This document shows, piece by piece, positions 52,348 to 61,325 of a DNA stretch of 64,000 nt; the stretch's first letter is position 1; the number at the start of each line of letters is the position of its first letter. The DNA lies in assembly GCF_037335815.1 (NCBI RefSeq), contig NZ_CP147841.1, positions 558,001 through 622,000 of the forward strand, in the 5' to 3' direction. The notes below the pieces were generated by a model. It was given only the letters and a program-made list of their open reading frames with translations. It ran no database searches and was not told the DNA's origin. The DNA comes from Salinirubellus litoreus. GTDB lineage: Archaea; Halobacteriota; Halobacteria; Halobacteriales; Haloarculaceae. The translations under genes and the position numbers were made by a program.

Positions 52348-53493
52348 CTACACCACGTAGCCCTCGCCCTCCGTTACGTCCTCGAAGCGGTCCCCACGAT
52401 AGGGGTCGAGCGAGACGATCGCCGTGGAGCCGCCGAAACAGAGGTCGGCGACGACCTGTCCCGTCGCGGGGGCGTGCTGGAACCCGTGGCCGGAGAACCC
52501 CACGGCCTGGACGAATCCCTCTACACTCTCCTCGATGATCGGGTTGTCGTCGGGGGTGAGCGCGTACAGCCCGGCCCACCCGCGCCGGATGCGCGTCTCC
52601 GGGCCGAAGTAGTCGGCGGTCTCGGCGGCCCGCTCGGTCGCCTCGACGGCCCACCCGGTCTCCATCGACTCGCCGAACCGGTCGGGGTCGGCGTCGGGGT
52701 CGCTGTCGTCGAAGTGCCCGCCGACGAGCGCGCGCCCCTCGCGCTCGGGCCGGAAGTACGACCCGCTCACGACGTCGGCGGTGAGGGGGACGTCCTCGGG
52801 AACGGGGTCCTCGGGGTCGACGACGGCGACCTGCCGGCGGCGGGGGGCGACCGGGATCTCGATGCCGGCCATCGCCGCCACCTCCCGGGCCCACGGTCCG
52901 GCGGCGTTCACCACGAAGTCGGCCTCGATCCGCTCCCCCTCCGCCTCGACCCCGACCACCCGCTCGCCCTCGCGGAGGAGACCGGTGACGGCCGTCTTCG
53001 TCCGGACGTCGACGCCCGCCTCCCGCGCCGCCCCCGCGAACCCCTGGACCGCGAGGTGCGGGTCGGCGAACCCGTCGGTCGGGGAGTAAGTGCCAACGAG
53101 ATAGCGTTCCGCGTGGAGCGCCGGCCACCGCTCGCCGAGTTCCCCCGGCGAGAGCGTCTCCGTCGGGACGCCCTTCCCGCGCTGCATCTCCGCCGCCCCC
53201 CGGAGCGCGTCGGCCACCCCTTCCGTCCGGGCGAGGAACAGGTATCCCGGTCGCCGGTGCTCGATGGTCGTTCCGAACTCCTCTTCGAACTCGTCCCAGA
53301 CCTCCATGGCCGCCAGCGAGAGGTCGACGTTCTCCGGCGAGGAGAACTGCGCCCTGATCCCCCCGACCGCGCGGTCGGTGCTCCCGCTCCCCAGCGACCC
53401 TTTGTCGAGGAGCGTCACCGACGCGCCGCGGTCGGCGAGGTAGTACGCGCTCGCCAGCCCGACGATACCGCCGCCGACGATACAGACGTGCAC
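52348..53493 (-). CDS. FAD-dependent oxidoreductase (DAO family, sarcosine-oxidase-beta-like)
   Basis: 381 residues, GTG start at 53493. The FAD motif is CIVGGGIVGLASAYYLADRG (residues 4-23), followed by GSLGSGSTDRAVGGIRAQFS (about 32-51), the family site after the fold. Mid-protein DFVVNAAGPWAREVAAMAGI (about 194-213) and C-terminal GFSGHGFQHAPATGQVVADL (about 340-359) complete the glycine/sarcosine oxidase type. It should oxidise an amino or N-methyl amino acid to an imine, passing electrons to oxygen or a carrier. An A/T element (AATCTCTTT) lies about 28 nt upstream. Substrate unknown. Confidence 0.88.
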   Translation of the reverse strand: MHVCIVGGGIVGLASAYYLADRGASVTLLDKGSLGSGSTDRAVGGIRAQFSSPENVDLSLAAMEVWDEFEEEFGTTIEHRRPGYLFLARTEGVADALRGAAEMQRGKGVPTETLSPGELGERWPALHAERYLVGTYSPTDGFADPHLAVQGFAGAAREAGVDVRTKTAVTGLLREGERVVGVEAEGERIEADFVVNAAGPWAREVAAMAGIEIPVAPRRRQVAVVDPEDPVPEDVPLTADVVSGSYFRPEREGRALVGGHFDDSDPDADPDRFGESMETGWAVEATERAAETADYFGPETRIRRGWAGLYALTPDDNPIIEESVEGFVQAVGFSGHGFQHAPATGQVVADLCFGGSTAIVSLDPYRGDRFEDVTEGEGYVV

Positions 53494-53809
53494 GACGGGA
53501 GGTGAACCCGGAACGGCAAAGAGATTCGTGCTCGGACGGACGGGGGATGGGAGCGAGTCCGATCACCGGACGGGGGCCCCACCGTTCGCAGGCCCACTGG
53601 TCACCGCCCGAACCTCCGGTTCGGTCGTCCTCCATCGCCGGCGGTCCGCTCGACACGATAGGACAATCGAGAGAGCGAGTCGGTTACGCGCATCCCTATC
53701 GCGCCCACCGGCAGGTTACGGCGTGTCCGGTTCAGTGCGGCTTCGACCGTCCGGGTCTGCCGCAATCCGAGCGACATCGGTATAGCGTCCCGACGCTTAC
53801 CTTGGGTAA
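53494..53809. other. Divergent intergenic region
   Basis: About 315 bp between the FAD oxidoreductase start and the ABC exporter start. It holds promoters for both. A CTTACC...GGTAAG palindrome (53798-53813) overlaps the start of the exporter gene. No gene seen. Confidence 0.4.
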
Positions 53810-55663
53810 GTGCCACAGGAACCGATCACCGACCCACCGGGTCGCCGCCCCATGGTTTCACTGTTCTCGGCCTACGGCCGGCCGCACCTGCCGCTGTTCG
53901 TCCTCGGCCTGCTCGCCTCGCTCGTCGGCCGGACCGTGGGGCTCGTGCCGCCGCTCGTCCTCGGCGTGACCATCGACGCGCTGCTCATCGGCTCGGCGCC
54001 GTACCGCCTGCCGCTCGTCCCCGCGGAATGGCTCCCGAACACCCCCACGGGCCAGTTCTGGCTCTCGGCGGGGCTCATCCTCGCCTCGTTCGTCCTCGCG
54101 GTCGCGTTCACCTGGACCCAGACCGTCTCGATGGCGCTGTTCTCGAACCGCGTCCAGCACGCCGTCCGCGTCGAGACCTACCGCGCCATGCAGCGCCTCG
54201 ACATGGCGTTCTTCGACGACAAGCAGACCGGGCAGGTCATGTCCATCCTCAACAGCGACGTCCGGAACCTCAGGTCGTTCCTCGATTCGACGGTGGGCGG
54301 CGCGATCCAGCTCGTCGTCACGGTGCTCGGGATCGCCGGGGTGCTCTTCTGGCTCAACGCCGGCCTCGCGGTCGTCACCCTGGTGGCGGTCCCCCTGCTC
54401 GCCGCGTTCACCCTGTGGTTCTCCCGGAAGATCCGGGCGAGATACCGGGCACTCCGCGAGGCCGTCGGCGCGCTCAACACCAGGCTGGAGAACAACCTCT
54501 CGGGGATCGAGGTGATCAAGACCGCCGCGACCGAGCCCTACGAGGCCGACCGCGTCGAGGATTCCTCGAACACCTACCTCGAGCGCTCGCTCGACGTGGT
54601 CCGCCTCGACGCGTTCTACAACCCGACGATGGACCTGCTCGCCGGACTGTCGTTCGTCGCCACGTTCGTCCTCGGGGGCTACTGGCTGCTCGTCGGCACG
54701 CCCCCGTTCCTGTCGGGCGACCTCCTGGTGGGCGAGTTCGTCACCTTCCTCTTTCTCACCCAGCGGTTCGTCGACCCGCTGGCCGGCGTCGGGCGGATCG
54801 TCAACTCCTACGAGAACGCCCGGGCCTCCGGCGAGCGCGTCTTCGGACTCACCGGTCGGACCGTCTCGGTCGCGGACCGGCCGGACGCCCGGCCGCTGTC
54901 GGTCCGCGGGCGCGTCGAGTTCGACGACGTCGCGTTCGCGTACCGCGAGGGAACGCCCGTTCTCGATGGGGTGTCGTTCGTCGCCGAGCCGGGCGAGACG
55001 GTCGCGCTCGTCGGCGAGACCGGGGCGGGGAAGTCCACCGCCGCCAAACTACTCCTCCGGCTCTACGACGTCACCGAGGGCGCAGTCAGGATCGACGACG
55101 TCGACGTCCGGGACGCCCGCCTCGCGGACCTCCGGGACGCGATCGGCTACGTCTCCCAGGACGTCTTCCTCTTCGACGGTACCGTCCGCGAGAACATCGC
55201 GTACGGCTCGTTCGACGCGACCGACGAGGAGATCGAGGCGGCGGCGAGGGCCTCCGAGGCACACGATTTCGTCCTCGACCTCCCCGACGGCTACGACACG
55301 CGCGTGGGCGAGCGTGGGGTGAAGCTCTCGGGGGGCCAGCGCCAGCGGCTCTCCATCGCCCGCGCGATGCTCCAAGACCCCGAGATCCTCGTGCTCGACG
55401 AGGCGACGAGCGCCGTCGACACGGCGACCGAACTCGCCATCCAGCGCGGTCTCGCCCGGCTCACCGAGGGCCGGACGACGCTCGTCGTCGCACACCGGCT
55501 CTCCACCGTCCGGGACGCCGACGCCATCCTCGTCCTCGAGGATGGTCGGGTGATCGAGCGCGGCACCCACGACGAACTCCTCGACCTCGGCGGCCGATAC
55601 GCCTCGCTCTGGGGGGTACAGACCGGCGGCCCCGACACCGTCGACCTCCCGAGCGGTCCCTGA
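53810..55663 (+). CDS. ABC transporter, exporter type (fused membrane and ATPase domains)
   Basis: 617 residues. Six membrane helices occupy about residues 30-310 (ABC type I exporter fold, with ETYRAMQRLDMAFFDDKQTG in the first coupling region). The ATPase domain has Walker A ALVGETGAGKSTAAKLLLRL (about 401-420), a Q-loop YVSQDVFLFDG, signature VKLSGGQRQRLSIARAMLQD (about 504-523), Walker B ILVLDEATSAVDTATELAIQ and switch His in VVAHRLSTV. It acts as a homodimer or heterodimer that exports lipids or drugs; the substrate is unknown. The GTG at 53810 is the longest start; an ATG at 53852 (MVSLFSAYGRP) is equally plausible. Confidence 0.88.
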   Translation: MPQEPITDPPGRRPMVSLFSAYGRPHLPLFVLGLLASLVGRTVGLVPPLVLGVTIDALLIGSAPYRLPLVPAEWLPNTPTGQFWLSAGLILASFVLAVAFTWTQTVSMALFSNRVQHAVRVETYRAMQRLDMAFFDDKQTGQVMSILNSDVRNLRSFLDSTVGGAIQLVVTVLGIAGVLFWLNAGLAVVTLVAVPLLAAFTLWFSRKIRARYRALREAVGALNTRLENNLSGIEVIKTAATEPYEADRVEDSSNTYLERSLDVVRLDAFYNPTMDLLAGLSFVATFVLGGYWLLVGTPPFLSGDLLVGEFVTFLFLTQRFVDPLAGVGRIVNSYENARASGERVFGLTGRTVSVADRPDARPLSVRGRVEFDDVAFAYREGTPVLDGVSFVAEPGETVALVGETGAGKSTAAKLLLRLYDVTEGAVRIDDVDVRDARLADLRDAIGYVSQDVFLFDGTVRENIAYGSFDATDEEIEAAARASEAHDFVLDLPDGYDTRVGERGVKLSGGQRQRLSIARAMLQDPEILVLDEATSAVDTATELAIQRGLARLTEGRTTLVVAHRLSTVRDADAILVLEDGRVIERGTHDELLDLGGRYASLWGVQTGGPDTVDLPSGP

Positions 55664-55787
55664 GCGCGTTCGGGCTCCCGGGCGGTTCTCGCACCGCTGC
55701 ACCGCGGGGCCGGCGAACAGCTACGCATCGCTCCGCCGCCGGTGACTTCGATTGGGAAACCGCGACGTCCGGGCGGGATCGAGAGGG

Positions 55788-57380
55788 TTAGTTCCGCCTG
55801 GGCGTCTCTATCTCCAGTTCTAGCCCCTCTAGCACCTCGCGAGCCTCCTCGCGTTTCTCCTGGTGATCGGCGAGGAACTCCCGCATCAGTTCGGCTGCCT
55901 GCTCCTTGCAGTCGCCACAGAGCCGCTCGCCGCCGACGCACTCCTCGTAGACGCGCTTTGCGAACTCGTCGTCGTCGCCCGAGAGCAGGTAGGCGTACAG
56001 CTCGTAGACGGGGCAGTCGTCGGCCTCGCCGCCGAGTTCGCGCTGGAGCTCCGCGGTCTCCCGACCGCCCGTCGTCGCCGCCTTCACCTTCTCGTAGCCC
56101 TCCTCGGGGTCGTCGAGCAGGGAGATATGAGAGGCCGGGACCGACGAGGACATCTTCCCGCCGGTGAGCCCGGTCATGAACCGGTGGTAGATCGACGACG
56201 GGGGATAGAAGCCATAGCCGCCGTGGTCGACCTCGACCTCGCGGGCGAGGTCCTCGGCCTCGTTTCTCGTCATCTCGAACGTGTCGATGTGCTCGTCGTA
56301 CACCCGGATTTCCCCTTCTATGGACTCGACGAGTGCCTGAAACGCGTCTTCGGTAGCGTTCCTGTCGAGGAATCGGATACGCGGGCGGAGCGGTTCCTTC
56401 CCCGCGTTCTCGAGGCTTCGCACGAGGTTCTCCTTCACCTCTACTGCGTCAGTCTCGTACTCTGCCAGCCACTCTGCGGCTTCTATACAGCGTGGCCTTT
56501 CCGGGTCCTCGGCGAACTCGTCTCGGTGTTCGTATGCCTCACGGAGGAGCCCAAGATCCTCTTCGACCACCTCGAAGCTCGCGTACGCCTCGGTCACCCT
56601 GAAGAAGCGCATCCGGGCCGCCAGGTCGCGGGCCAGCCGCATGTGCGGGTCCTGGTCCGGACCCACGGGGATGACAGTCGGCTTCGGCTCCTCTAACTGG
56701 GGATAGAGGATGTCGGCCATCTGGGTGACCACGCTCTGCATGTACGAGACGTTCGTCTCGCCGTCGAAGTCGTAGATGGCCTGGAGTTCAGAGAAGTTCG
56801 CCTTCGTCCCGAGTTCGAACGCGAGGTCCTGGACCTCGCGGTTCCCGGACTGCCGGTAGATCTCCCCCTCCTCGGGGTCGAACCCGAGCGCGAGAAAGGA
56901 GAGGAGGTAGTTCTCGGTGTGTTCGTCGATCTCCTCCCAGGAGAGCCCGCGGGCGGCGTGGGCCTCGAGGTCGGCGATGAGGCCGTAGGCCTCGGCACCC
57001 TGCCGCTGGTGCCAGATGATCTCGTCGAACACCATCTTGTGACCGATGTGGGGATCGCCGGTCGGCATGAACCCCGAGAGCACCGCGGCGTCCTCGCCCT
57101 CACGGAGGGCGTCGGCCACGCGACGATAGTCCCGGTGACCGAAGATGACCCCGCGGCGCATCAGGTAGTGAGGGTTCGGCACCTCGGGGAGCACCTCCTC
57201 GAACTCCTCGATCCCGAACTGCTCGAACAGCTTGCGGTAGTCGCCGATGGTCGCGGACCCCCACGGGTCGAGCGCGACGTCGTCGGCTCCTGCCGCTCCA
57301 CCGTCGGCTCGAACGTCGGTCGCGTCCGATGACGACGGCGAGGGGTCGCTACTCGACTCCGAGGGTGGGTCCTCGCTCAT
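55788..57380 (-). CDS. trpS: Tryptophan--tRNA ligase
   Basis: 530 residues. A Ser/Asp-rich N-terminal tail (about 30 residues) precedes the archaeal TrpRS domain: class I HIGH-type FMPTGDPHIGHKMVFDEIIW (about 104-123), VIPVGPDQDPHMRLARDLAA, and KMSKS-type TGLTGGKMSSSVPASHISLL (about 404-423). C-terminal Cys residues (CVGGERLCGDC) sit near the end. It charges tRNA-Trp. A block at about 56280-56600 has weaker GC3 bias than the flanks although the protein is continuous. It is 46 nt downstream of endA and probably co-transcribed. Confidence 0.95.
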   Translation of the reverse strand: MSEDPPSESSSDPSPSSSDATDVRADGGAAGADDVALDPWGSATIGDYRKLFEQFGIEEFEEVLPEVPNPHYLMRRGVIFGHRDYRRVADALREGEDAAVLSGFMPTGDPHIGHKMVFDEIIWHQRQGAEAYGLIADLEAHAARGLSWEEIDEHTENYLLSFLALGFDPEEGEIYRQSGNREVQDLAFELGTKANFSELQAIYDFDGETNVSYMQSVVTQMADILYPQLEEPKPTVIPVGPDQDPHMRLARDLAARMRFFRVTEAYASFEVVEEDLGLLREAYEHRDEFAEDPERPRCIEAAEWLAEYETDAVEVKENLVRSLENAGKEPLRPRIRFLDRNATEDAFQALVESIEGEIRVYDEHIDTFEMTRNEAEDLAREVEVDHGGYGFYPPSSIYHRFMTGLTGGKMSSSVPASHISLLDDPEEGYEKVKAATTGGRETAELQRELGGEADDCPVYELYAYLLSGDDDEFAKRVYEECVGGERLCGDCKEQAAELMREFLADHQEKREEAREVLEGLELEIETPRRN

Positions 57381-57426
57381 TCACCCGGGATTTCGTCGGT
57401 CCGCCGATAAAGGGTTCGACTGTGTG

Positions 57427-58446
57427 TCACGGGGTCAGGCGCTCGACCGCGAGCCAGTCGACGGATTCGCCGTCGGTGAGCCCGAACACCATGGTCTTGC
57501 GGACGCCGTGTGCGAGCCTGACGTCGAGCGCGAGGTCGCGGGGCTGGAAGACGTGGTCCGAGGGGAGCACCCTGACGAGGAGTTCGGAGTGGCCCAGGTC
57601 CTCGACGCTCTCGACGTCGGCGTAGGTCCGGAAGTCCGCGCCGAACTTGAAGCCCGTCTTCGGGACCAGCCCGCGGCCGCGGAGGTCGCGGTAGACGGCC
57701 AGCCGCCGGTCGAACCGGTCGCCCTCGACCTCGCGGCCCCGTTCGAGGACCGCCTCGTACCCCCCGGGGACGTCGAGCGCCTCCCGGTCGGCGAGGTACG
57801 CCGCCTCCAGCAGCGAGAGCTGGAGATCGCCCGCGTCGTCGTCGAGTGGCTGGCCGTAGAACCCCCGCTCGTAGAGCTCGCTCGGGGCGTCCCAGACGGC
57901 GACGCGGTCGCCGAGCAGCGCCGCCGGGACCCCCTCGGGGAGCGGCGCGTCGCTGGTCCCCTCGACCTCCGGCCGCCGGGTCGCGAGGTAGGTTATCTCC
58001 GACTCCTCGTCGACGACCGCGAGCGTGGCGTCGCCGAGGTCGCGGGCCGGGATCGCCGTCCGCTCGCCCGCCACGCGGACCCGGTAGGCCACCTCCTCGT
58101 CCCAGGGACCCTTCCCGCGGGGGAAGACGTCGAGGTCGGCGGTTCCGTCGTTGGGATCGGAGCCCACCGTATCGTCGCGCCCGGTCGGGGCGAGGTAGAA
58201 CCCCCGGTTGCGGAGGTCCGCGTAGACGAGAAACCGGACGGCGAGCCCGCGGTCGCTGGCGAGGTACTCGCGGAAGCCCAGCCCGTCGACCGCGTCGAGG
58301 TCATCCCGGTAGAGGAGGTGGGCCGCCTCGACGGGCGCGAGTTCGAGCGCCGCGCCGTCCGGTCGGCCGTACCCCCGGGAGTCGTAGAACCGCTCGCGGG
58401 CGTTCCCCTCGACGCGCACGACGCCCTCCCGAGTACGGCCCTCCAT
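57427..58446 (-). CDS. endA: tRNA-splicing endonuclease, tandem-repeat type
   Basis: 339 residues, the double-length archaeal form with two EndA repeats. The C-terminal repeat holds the catalytic residues: Tyr in GADFRTYADVESVEDL (about 267-282), His in GHSELLVRVLPSDH (about 283-296), and Lys in LAHGVRKTMVFGL (about 313-325). The N-terminal repeat keeps the fold but not the whole triad. It forms a homodimer that cuts bulge-helix-bulge motifs in tRNA introns and pre-rRNA stems. It lies directly before trpS. Confidence 0.95.
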   Translation of the reverse strand: MEGRTREGVVRVEGNARERFYDSRGYGRPDGAALELAPVEAAHLLYRDDLDAVDGLGFREYLASDRGLAVRFLVYADLRNRGFYLAPTGRDDTVGSDPNDGTADLDVFPRGKGPWDEEVAYRVRVAGERTAIPARDLGDATLAVVDEESEITYLATRRPEVEGTSDAPLPEGVPAALLGDRVAVWDAPSELYERGFYGQPLDDDAGDLQLSLLEAAYLADREALDVPGGYEAVLERGREVEGDRFDRRLAVYRDLRGRGLVPKTGFKFGADFRTYADVESVEDLGHSELLVRVLPSDHVFQPRDLALDVRLAHGVRKTMVFGLTDGESVDWLAVERLTP

Positions 58447-58515
58447 GCCCGGAGGTTCGGCTCGGGGCGCAAAGCCCCTGCGGTCCCGCCGCGACCGCAG
58501 GCGGACGGGAGCGAC

Positions 58516-59292
58516 TCAGACCCGGTCGCAGGCGGCGTCGAGACACCGCTCGCCACCGGCGGTCTCGAACGCCGGCAGCCCGCACTCGCAGGTGCCGACG
58601 GCGATCCCGTTCGGGAGCGCGAACCCGGTCTCGCAGTCCGGATAGGCGGCACAGCCGGCGATCAACCCCCCGCGGCGGAGTATCCGGAGGTCGTCGTCGC
58701 AGTCGGGACAGGTCCAGGCCCGGTCGAACGCCTCCTTCACGTGGTCGTCGAGCGACTCGCACTCGCGATCGATGCAGACCTCGAACTCCGCACCCCGCGT
58801 GACCCGACAGGTGGGCAGGCCGCACTCGCAGGTGGCGTCGAGCACGGCCGCCCCCGCGGGCAGGCCGTACCGCTCGCCGCAGTCCGTGCAGTGGACCGCC
58901 CCACGGGCACGGACGAGCACGCCGTCGCCAGCGTCGACGTCCTCCCCCGACCCCACACAGTCGGGACACACCCCGACGGGAACCCCTGCCTGCGAGACGG
59001 GCACCTCGGCGTCGAGCGTCGACTCGTGGACGGTGAGCCGGAGCCGCTGGTCGCCGTCGATCGCCGTCACCGCCAGCGGATCGTGCTCGACGAAGGTCGT
59101 CTCCGGTCGGGTGAGCCACGCCGCGGGCTGGTAGCCGTCGGCGTCGTGGACGAGGACAGTCTTGTCGGGCTTGATCACCGCGACCACCTGGCCCCGCTCC
59201 ATCCGGTCGGTAGAGCCAGTACCGGTGAACTCGACGGTGGAGTCGCCCGCGATCACGCGCGTCGTCTCGCGCTGGGATGCGTCGGTGGACAC
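58516..59292 (-). CDS. NucS-N-domain-like protein with topoisomerase-type C4 zinc fingers
   Basis: 258 residues, GTG start at 59292 supported by a CGTATTTG box (plus strand 59314-59321) at leaderless spacing. Residues 1-110 resemble the N-terminal DNA-binding domain of the NucS/EndoMS mismatch nuclease (TDRMERGQVVAVIKPDKTVL, VHDADGYQPAAWLTRPETTF) without a RecB-like nuclease part. The C-terminal half has Cys pairs CPDCVGSG, CTDCGERYG, CECGLPTC, CIDREC, CPDCDDD and CAAYPDC, as in topoisomerase I zinc ribbons. It probably binds single-stranded or branched DNA. It is upstream of endA-trpS. Confidence 0.75.
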   Translation of the reverse strand: MSTDASQRETTRVIAGDSTVEFTGTGSTDRMERGQVVAVIKPDKTVLVHDADGYQPAAWLTRPETTFVEHDPLAVTAIDGDQRLRLTVHESTLDAEVPVSQAGVPVGVCPDCVGSGEDVDAGDGVLVRARGAVHCTDCGERYGLPAGAAVLDATCECGLPTCRVTRGAEFEVCIDRECESLDDHVKEAFDRAWTCPDCDDDLRILRRGGLIAGCAAYPDCETGFALPNGIAVGTCECGLPAFETAGGERCLDAACDRV

Positions 59293-59313
59293 GCGGAGGG
59301 TTGGTCCCACGTT

Positions 59314-59321
59314 CGTATTTG
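59314..59321 (-). promoter_or_regulatory. TATA box for the NucS-like/zinc-finger gene
   Basis: The minus strand reads CAAATACG, about 27 nt upstream of the GTG at 59292, fixing this start against a much longer upstream frame. Confidence 0.5.
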
Positions 59322-59378
59322 AACCTACGTGCGTCGACCGGGATCGGCGACGAAACCGAGCGCCGGGCGGGTGGGGAG

Positions 59379-59597
59379 CTATCGGAAGATCACCCGCACG
59401 TCGGGCGTGTCGCTCGACCGGGCGAACGAGAGGACCGTGACGACGGTCACGAGGACGACCGTCGCCAGCGCGACCAGGCCGATGGCCGTGTCGAGCGCCA
59501 TCAGCGCGAGGCTCGCCAGGACGAGACTCAACAGCAGCCAGACCGTGAGGACGGTCAGTAGCCAGTCGAGCCGCTGGAGGAGACGTCTGTCGACCAT
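59379..59597 (-). CDS. Small two-helix membrane protein
   Basis: 72 residues from ATG 59597. After RRLLQRLDW there are two hydrophobic helices, LLTVLTVWLLLSLVLASLAL and TAIGLVALATVVLVTVVTVL, and a short polar tail. No known family. An upstream in-frame start would add a basic, non-conserved-looking tail. It is probably an independent gene. Confidence 0.55.
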   Translation of the reverse strand: MVDRRLLQRLDWLLTVLTVWLLLSLVLASLALMALDTAIGLVALATVVLVTVVTVLSFARSSDTPDVRVIFR

Positions 59598-59804
59598 GCA
59601 CGGGGGACGACCCGCGAAGCGATAACCCTTCGCGGGCTTCGCTCTCGGCAATGATATGGAATCGGAAGGACGGGGGTAGCCGGCACAGAGTCAGAAGGAC
59701 GGAGGTAACCGGCACGGGACCCGGAGGGAGGTCGCGCGACCGCACACACCCGGTCCTGGTGGAATACTGAGGGCGAGCGAGCGGCGCCAGCCGCTCGCGA
59801 GGGC
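59598..59804. other. Gap between lpdA and the small membrane protein
   Basis: About 200 bp. It contains a near-direct repeat of GAAGGACGG(G/A)GGTA(G/A)CCGGCAC (59665-59688 and 59694-59715) that is also found in slightly different form on both sides of AGACTCAGAAG-like text. No gene seen. Confidence 0.35.
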
Positions 59805-61229
59805 TCAGCGGTTCAGCGTGTGGATCGCCTCCCCGCGCGCGTTCATCGCCGCCTCCATCACCGTCTCGGAGAGCGTCGGGTGGGTGTGGATGGTGGCGGC
59901 GACGTCCTCCAGTGTCGCGCCCATCTCGATGGCGAGACCGCATTCGGCGATCAGCTCGGAGGCCTCGGGACCGACGATCTGTGCCCCGAGGACGAATCCC
60001 GCGTCCCCGTCGGCGACGATCCGGACGAACCCGTCGGACTCGTCGAGCGTGAGCGCCCGACCCGAGGCCCGCATCGGCATCTCGCCGACGACGGGGTCGA
60101 ACCCCGCCTCCTCGGCCTCCGACTCGGTCATCCCCACCGTACCGATCTCGGGGTCGGTGAACACCGCCGCCGGGACGGCCTGATAGTCGAGCGCGGCGGG
60201 CTCGCCCGCGGCGACCCCCGCGGCGACCTCGCCCTCCTTCATGGCCTTGTGTGCGAGCATCGGCTCGCCCGCCACGTCGCCGACGGCGAACACCGTCTCG
60301 ACGTCCGTCCGTGCCCGGTCGTCCGTCCCGAGGAACCCGCCCTCGTCGGGTTCGAGGCCGATCGATTCGAGGTTGAGCGTGTCCGTCACCGGCTCGCGGC
60401 CGATCGCGACGAGCACCTTCTCGGCGTCGTAGCGGTACTCCTCGCCGTCCTCGTCCTCGGTGACGACGCGGGTGTCGTTGCCGGCGGGCGACCACGAGGA
60501 CGCCCGCTGGCCGAAGTGAAAGTCGATGCCGAGCTCCTCGGCGTGGTTCCGGACCACTCGCGTGATGTCCGAGTCGTACCCCGGGAGGATGTCATCGAGC
60601 ATCTCGACGACGGTGACGTCGCTCCCGAGCTTCGCGTACACCGTCGAGAGCTCCATCCCGATGTACCCGCCGCCGACGACCAGCATCGAGTCGGGGATGG
60701 ATTCGAGCGCGAGCGCGCCCGTCGAGGAGAGGATGCGGTCCTCGTCGAACTCGAAGTCCGGCACCTCCATCGGGCGCGAACCGGTCGCGACGATTGCGTG
60801 CTCGAACTCGATGGACTCGCTGCCCTGGCCCTCGCCGCCGTGGACGACCCGGACCCGGTTCTCGCCCGCGAACTCCGCGCGACCCTCGACGAGATTGACG
60901 CCGTTGGCCTTGCAGAGCTTCTCGACGCCGCCGGTGAGCTGGTCGACGACCCCGTCCTTCCACGTCTTCAGCCCCATCATGTCCACGTCCGCGCGGGCGT
61001 GAATGCCCATGTCCTCCGCGCCTTCCACGCGGTGTTTCATGTCCGCGGCCGTGATGTACGCCTTCGAGGGGATACAGCCCACGTTGAGGCAGGTCCCCCC
61101 GTAGGCGTCCATCTCGACGAGCGTCGTGTCGAGGCCGAGCTGTCCGCCCCGGATGGCGGCGGTGTACCCGCCCGGCCCCCCGCCGATCACGAGGAGCTCC
61201 GTACCTGTAGAGACGTCTCCAACTACCAT
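59805..61229 (-). CDS. lpdA: Dihydrolipoamide dehydrogenase (E3)
   Basis: 474 residues. LLVIGGGPGGYTAAIRGGQL (about 12-31) is the FAD fold, and GGTCLNVGCIPSKAYITAAD (about 44-63) holds the redox-active Cys pair. The NAD fold is MLVVGGGYIGMELSTVYAKL (about 181-200), with AVGDVAGEPMLAHKAMKEGE (about 318-337) as the second FAD contact. The catalytic HTHPTLSETVMEA (about 448) base is supplied by the partner subunit. It re-oxidises lipoyl groups of the E2 core. It is the last gene of the E1-E2-E3 unit, 96 nt after E2. Confidence 0.96.
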   Translation of the reverse strand: MVVGDVSTGTELLVIGGGPGGYTAAIRGGQLGLDTTLVEMDAYGGTCLNVGCIPSKAYITAADMKHRVEGAEDMGIHARADVDMMGLKTWKDGVVDQLTGGVEKLCKANGVNLVEGRAEFAGENRVRVVHGGEGQGSESIEFEHAIVATGSRPMEVPDFEFDEDRILSSTGALALESIPDSMLVVGGGYIGMELSTVYAKLGSDVTVVEMLDDILPGYDSDITRVVRNHAEELGIDFHFGQRASSWSPAGNDTRVVTEDEDGEEYRYDAEKVLVAIGREPVTDTLNLESIGLEPDEGGFLGTDDRARTDVETVFAVGDVAGEPMLAHKAMKEGEVAAGVAAGEPAALDYQAVPAAVFTDPEIGTVGMTESEAEEAGFDPVVGEMPMRASGRALTLDESDGFVRIVADGDAGFVLGAQIVGPEASELIAECGLAIEMGATLEDVAATIHTHPTLSETVMEAAMNARGEAIHTLNR

Positions 61230-61325
61230 GCGCCGGGCTTCCGACGGCGTCGGCTTTGTTCTTGTGAATGACCGGCCGACCCTGCAGCCGCGAACGGAGA
61301 CAGACGCTTCGTTCCGAGGCCGGCC

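Noticed and set aside
57247..59322. 691-codon plus-strand frame over endA and the zinc-finger gene
   Set aside because: Spans two real minus-strand genes; composition typical of an antisense shadow.
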